Origin: Sheuella sp.
GTDB lineage: Bacteria > Pseudomonadota > Gammaproteobacteria > Burkholderiales > Burkholderiaceae_B
Reading direction: 5' to 3'
NCBI GenBank assembly: GCA_030650995.1
Contig: JAUSCY010000030.1
Location: forward strand, 1 to 33,265
Length of the DNA: 33,265 nt
Below the pieces are notes generated by a model, which was not told the origin of the DNA, did no database searches, and worked only from the letters and a program-made list of their open reading frames with translations. This document shows positions 31,546 to 33,265 of the stretch, one piece after another (positions within the stretch are counted from its first letter, which is position 1; the number at the start of each line of letters is the position of its first letter). The translations under genes were made by a program, and so were the position numbers.

Positions 31546-32319
31546 ATGAGTGACTCAAGCTTCTGGCTGCTGCGTTTTGAGAATCAGGTGCTGATTCATA
31601 CTGCTTCAATCAATGATCAGGTTTTCCCTGTCAGCAGTGCGGCAGAATTCGGGCACCCGCCAGAGGCTTTACTGATTGGGCAATGGCAGGGCAAACCCTG
31701 TTATGCGTTAGATCTTGAAAGTATCCCGAGTCATATTCAAGGCGAACTGATGCCGGTTCGCAGCCTCTTTGCTGCGGTGGGTGAAGAGGCCTTCACACTG
31801 GCGGGTCGCGCCACGCAACTGATGGATTGGCAAAAAAATCACCGGTTTTGTGGTCGCTGCGGTACGGTTCAATTCAAAAAAACGACAGAATTCGGAATGG
31901 AGTGTCCCGCCTGCCGTCTGGTGTCCTATCCAAGGATCTCTCCAGCGGTGATGATTCTGATTCAACGCGGAGATGAGCTGTTATTAGGACGCAGCCCTCA
32001 CTTTAAACCCGGTGTTTTCAGTGCACTAGCGGGTTTCGTCGAGCCTGGTGAGACCCTGGAGCAATGCTGCATCCGTGAGGTACGCGAGGAGGTCGGCGTC
32101 GAAATCACCAATCTGCGCTATTTTCAGAGTCAGCCCTGGCCGTTTCCTAACTCTTTGATGGTTGCGTTTTTTGCTGATTACGCAGGCGGCGAAATCAATA
32201 TCGATCCGAATGAAATAGAGGCGGCAGCATGGTTTTCGAAAAACGATCTGCCAAAGCTTCCTGACCCTGTGAGTATTGCGCGGCGATTGATTGATGCTTC
32301 GTTGGGCATAGAGCGCTAA
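31546..32319 (+). CDS. nudC: NudC NAD(H) pyrophosphatase / RNA deNADding enzyme
   Basis: Hydrolyses NADH to NMNH and AMP and removes NAD caps from RNA 5' ends. The 257 residues carry the full NudC layout: N-terminal domain, zinc ribbon with C102, C105, C120 and C123 (FCGRCG, ECPAC), the Nudix box GFVEPGETLEQCCIREVREE within 163-185, and the NudC-specific SQPWPFPNS (195-203) that selects the NAD moiety. AGGAA precedes ATG. Its stop codon lies in the first unit of a 14-bp repeat. Monocistronic by position. Confidence 0.96.
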   Translation: MSDSSFWLLRFENQVLIHTASINDQVFPVSSAAEFGHPPEALLIGQWQGKPCYALDLESIPSHIQGELMPVRSLFAAVGEEAFTLAGRATQLMDWQKNHRFCGRCGTVQFKKTTEFGMECPACRLVSYPRISPAVMILIQRGDELLLGRSPHFKPGVFSALAGFVEPGETLEQCCIREVREEVGVEITNLRYFQSQPWPFPNSLMVAFFADYAGGEINIDPNEIEAAAWFSKNDLPKLPDPVSIARRLIDASLGIER

Positions 32320-32368
32320 TTAATTAGCGCTAGATAATTGGCGCTAACTAATAGGCGTTAACTAAGGA
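32313..32368. repeat. Four imperfect 14-bp tandem repeats covering two stop codons
   Basis: Units begin at 32313, 32327, 32341 and 32355 and share GCGCTAA-TAAT-type sequence (third unit GCGCTAACTAATAG; the last begins GCGTTAACTAAGG). The first unit supplies the nudC stop TAA and the last supplies the TauE/SafE gene stop on the other strand. Units 1-2 also form a perfect 20-bp palindrome (32312-32331) that could act as a short bidirectional hairpin. Confidence 0.8.
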
Positions 32369-33173
32369 GGGCTTTGTAGAGCATCATGGCTGCGATGAAG
32401 AGGGTGAAGAGGGCGAAAAACTGCTGAAGTCGCGGGCCCGACATGATTTTTGCAAGCTGTCTGCCCACCATCATGCCACCCAGCGCCCCGCCTGCAAAGG
32501 GCAGGGCAACAGGCCACATCATGGTGCCTGAAACGGTTGCGATGACAACGTTTCCAAACGAAACAACTGTTAGTACGCCAAGAGAGGTCGCCACGATTGA
32601 CTGGACCGGCAGGTCGGTAAATCGCTTGAGAGAGGGAACGATGATGAAACCGCCACCCACCCCAAGTAGCCCTGAAAAAAATCCTGCCGCTGCACCTGCT
32701 ATTGCAAGGGATCGCGCACATGGCACGGTCCAGATCAGCCTTCCTATTGACTGATTCAACATGCAAGGAGGAGGTCTGGTTTCTTTGGGCTGGATGCCAC
32801 GTATTTCCTTGAGTGCTCCTGAGAGCAGCCTGATTCCCACAATGCAAAGAAGAAGTGCGAAACCGATCGAAAGTGGTTTGTTCGGGATCAGTTTAGCCAG
32901 CCATATGCCCATTGGAGTCATGATCAGTCCGAACAGAGCCATGAATCCTGCTGCTCTGTAGCGCAGGATTCCACCTTTCAACGCCAAGATCGCTCCAATC
33001 CCTGCAGACAGGCAGACCGCAAGCAACCCGATTGGGCCCGCTTGTGCAACAGTAAGATGCAAACCAAAGCCAAGCAGTGGCACGGAAAGGATTGCACCGC
33101 CCGCTCCAGTCAGCGCAAGCAGGCAGCCGACTACTGCGCCGAGTAAGAGACTGATGACAATCGTCGAATCCAA
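32358..33173 (-). CDS. TauE/SafE-family membrane permease
   Basis: A 271-residue inner-membrane protein with about eight hydrophobic segments in two related halves. Each half has a Gly-rich segment typical of the family: LTGAGGAILSVPLLGFGL near residue 22 and GLLGVGGGFIIVPSLKRFTD near residue 170. Members export sulfite, sulfoacetate or other small anions. The start is TTG at 33173, supported by AAGGA with suitable spacing upstream; no ATG fits better. The link to sulfonate metabolism is possible given the TauD-like enzyme elsewhere in the window, but they are over 20 kb apart. Confidence 0.9.
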   Translation of the reverse strand: MDSTIVISLLLGAVVGCLLALTGAGGAILSVPLLGFGLHLTVAQAGPIGLLAVCLSAGIGAILALKGGILRYRAAGFMALFGLIMTPMGIWLAKLIPNKPLSIGFALLLCIVGIRLLSGALKEIRGIQPKETRPPPCMLNQSIGRLIWTVPCARSLAIAGAAAGFFSGLLGVGGGFIIVPSLKRFTDLPVQSIVATSLGVLTVVSFGNVVIATVSGTMMWPVALPFAGGALGGMMVGRQLAKIMSGPRLQQFFALFTLFIAAMMLYKALLS

Positions 33174-33239
33174 AATAAATCCTTAATAATTATTAATTAT
33201 AAGTATATATCTAAAAGAAATATATAATATCAATCTGTC
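33174..33239. promoter_or_regulatory. AT-rich divergent promoter region at the right edge
   Basis: A minus-strand TATAAT (33196-33201) suits the TauE/SafE gene and a plus-strand TATAAT (33223-33228) points to a gene running out of the window. Neither has a convincing -35 element. Confidence 0.3.
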
Positions 33240-33265
33240 ATGAGTAGTCCGTCATTAACGCTTTA

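Noticed and set aside
33240-33265. Start of a divergent gene (ATGAGTAGTCCG...) at the right edge
   Set aside because: Only eight codons are visible and no ribosome site precedes it, so it cannot be supported as a gene.

Overview
The window looks like chromosomal DNA of a betaproteobacterium in the order Burkholderiales, most likely Alcaligenaceae-like. The main reason is seven separate periplasmic Bug (tripartite-tricarboxylate-type) receptor genes in 33 kb, a pattern known from Bordetella and its relatives. DUF4936 behind ubiX and a BON/CsbD/DUF3309 stress cluster fit the same order. Base composition is, by eye, slightly below 50% GC, low for that family, so no genus is named.

Layout. (1) 1-3215: the 3' half of a tRNA-Pro(GGG) gene without its 5' half, a strong terminator, then kup and an RCK-gated K+ channel gene facing away from each other. 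(2) 3235-5514, minus strand: ubiX, DUF4936, a small dimeric alpha/beta-barrel protein and a Bug receptor. (3) 5791-8916: a B12-binding-type radical SAM protein of unknown role, and a J-domain protein whose 5' end appears broken. (4) 9007-14516: two divergent oxidative modules, tauD-like dioxygenase/Bug/SDR on the minus strand and SDR/Bug/unknown 175-aa protein/ABM monooxygenase on the plus strand. (5) 14539-17668: a DevBCA-like ABC exporter. (6) 17829-22025: a stress cluster with a stand-alone PAS protein, a Crp/Fnr regulator, two BON proteins, CsbD, DUF3309, a glycine-zipper lipoprotein and a small periplasmic protein. (7) 22103-31373, all minus strand: FMO, CMD pair, Bug, Bug, a terminator, ycaO, Bug, VOC, Bug. 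(8) 31546-33173: nudC and a TauE/SafE permease, converging on a 14-bp tandem repeat.

The recurring theme is a solitary Bug receptor next to one or two orphan oxidoreductases (dioxygenase, SDR, ABM, VOC, FMO, AhpD-like), with no TctA/TctB membrane partners in the window. This suggests small uptake-or-sensing plus oxidation modules for organic acids; the substrates cannot be read from the sequence.

No insertion sequence, integrase, rRNA, CRISPR array or toxin-antitoxin pair is visible. No clearly new system is proven. The strongest leads are the tRNA-derived attachment-site-like left edge, the interrupted J-domain gene, the two divergent Bug/oxidoreductase modules with the unrecognised 175-aa protein, the DUF3309/glycine-zipper overlapping-transcript layout, and the 14-bp repeats that supply both stop codons between nudC and tauE.
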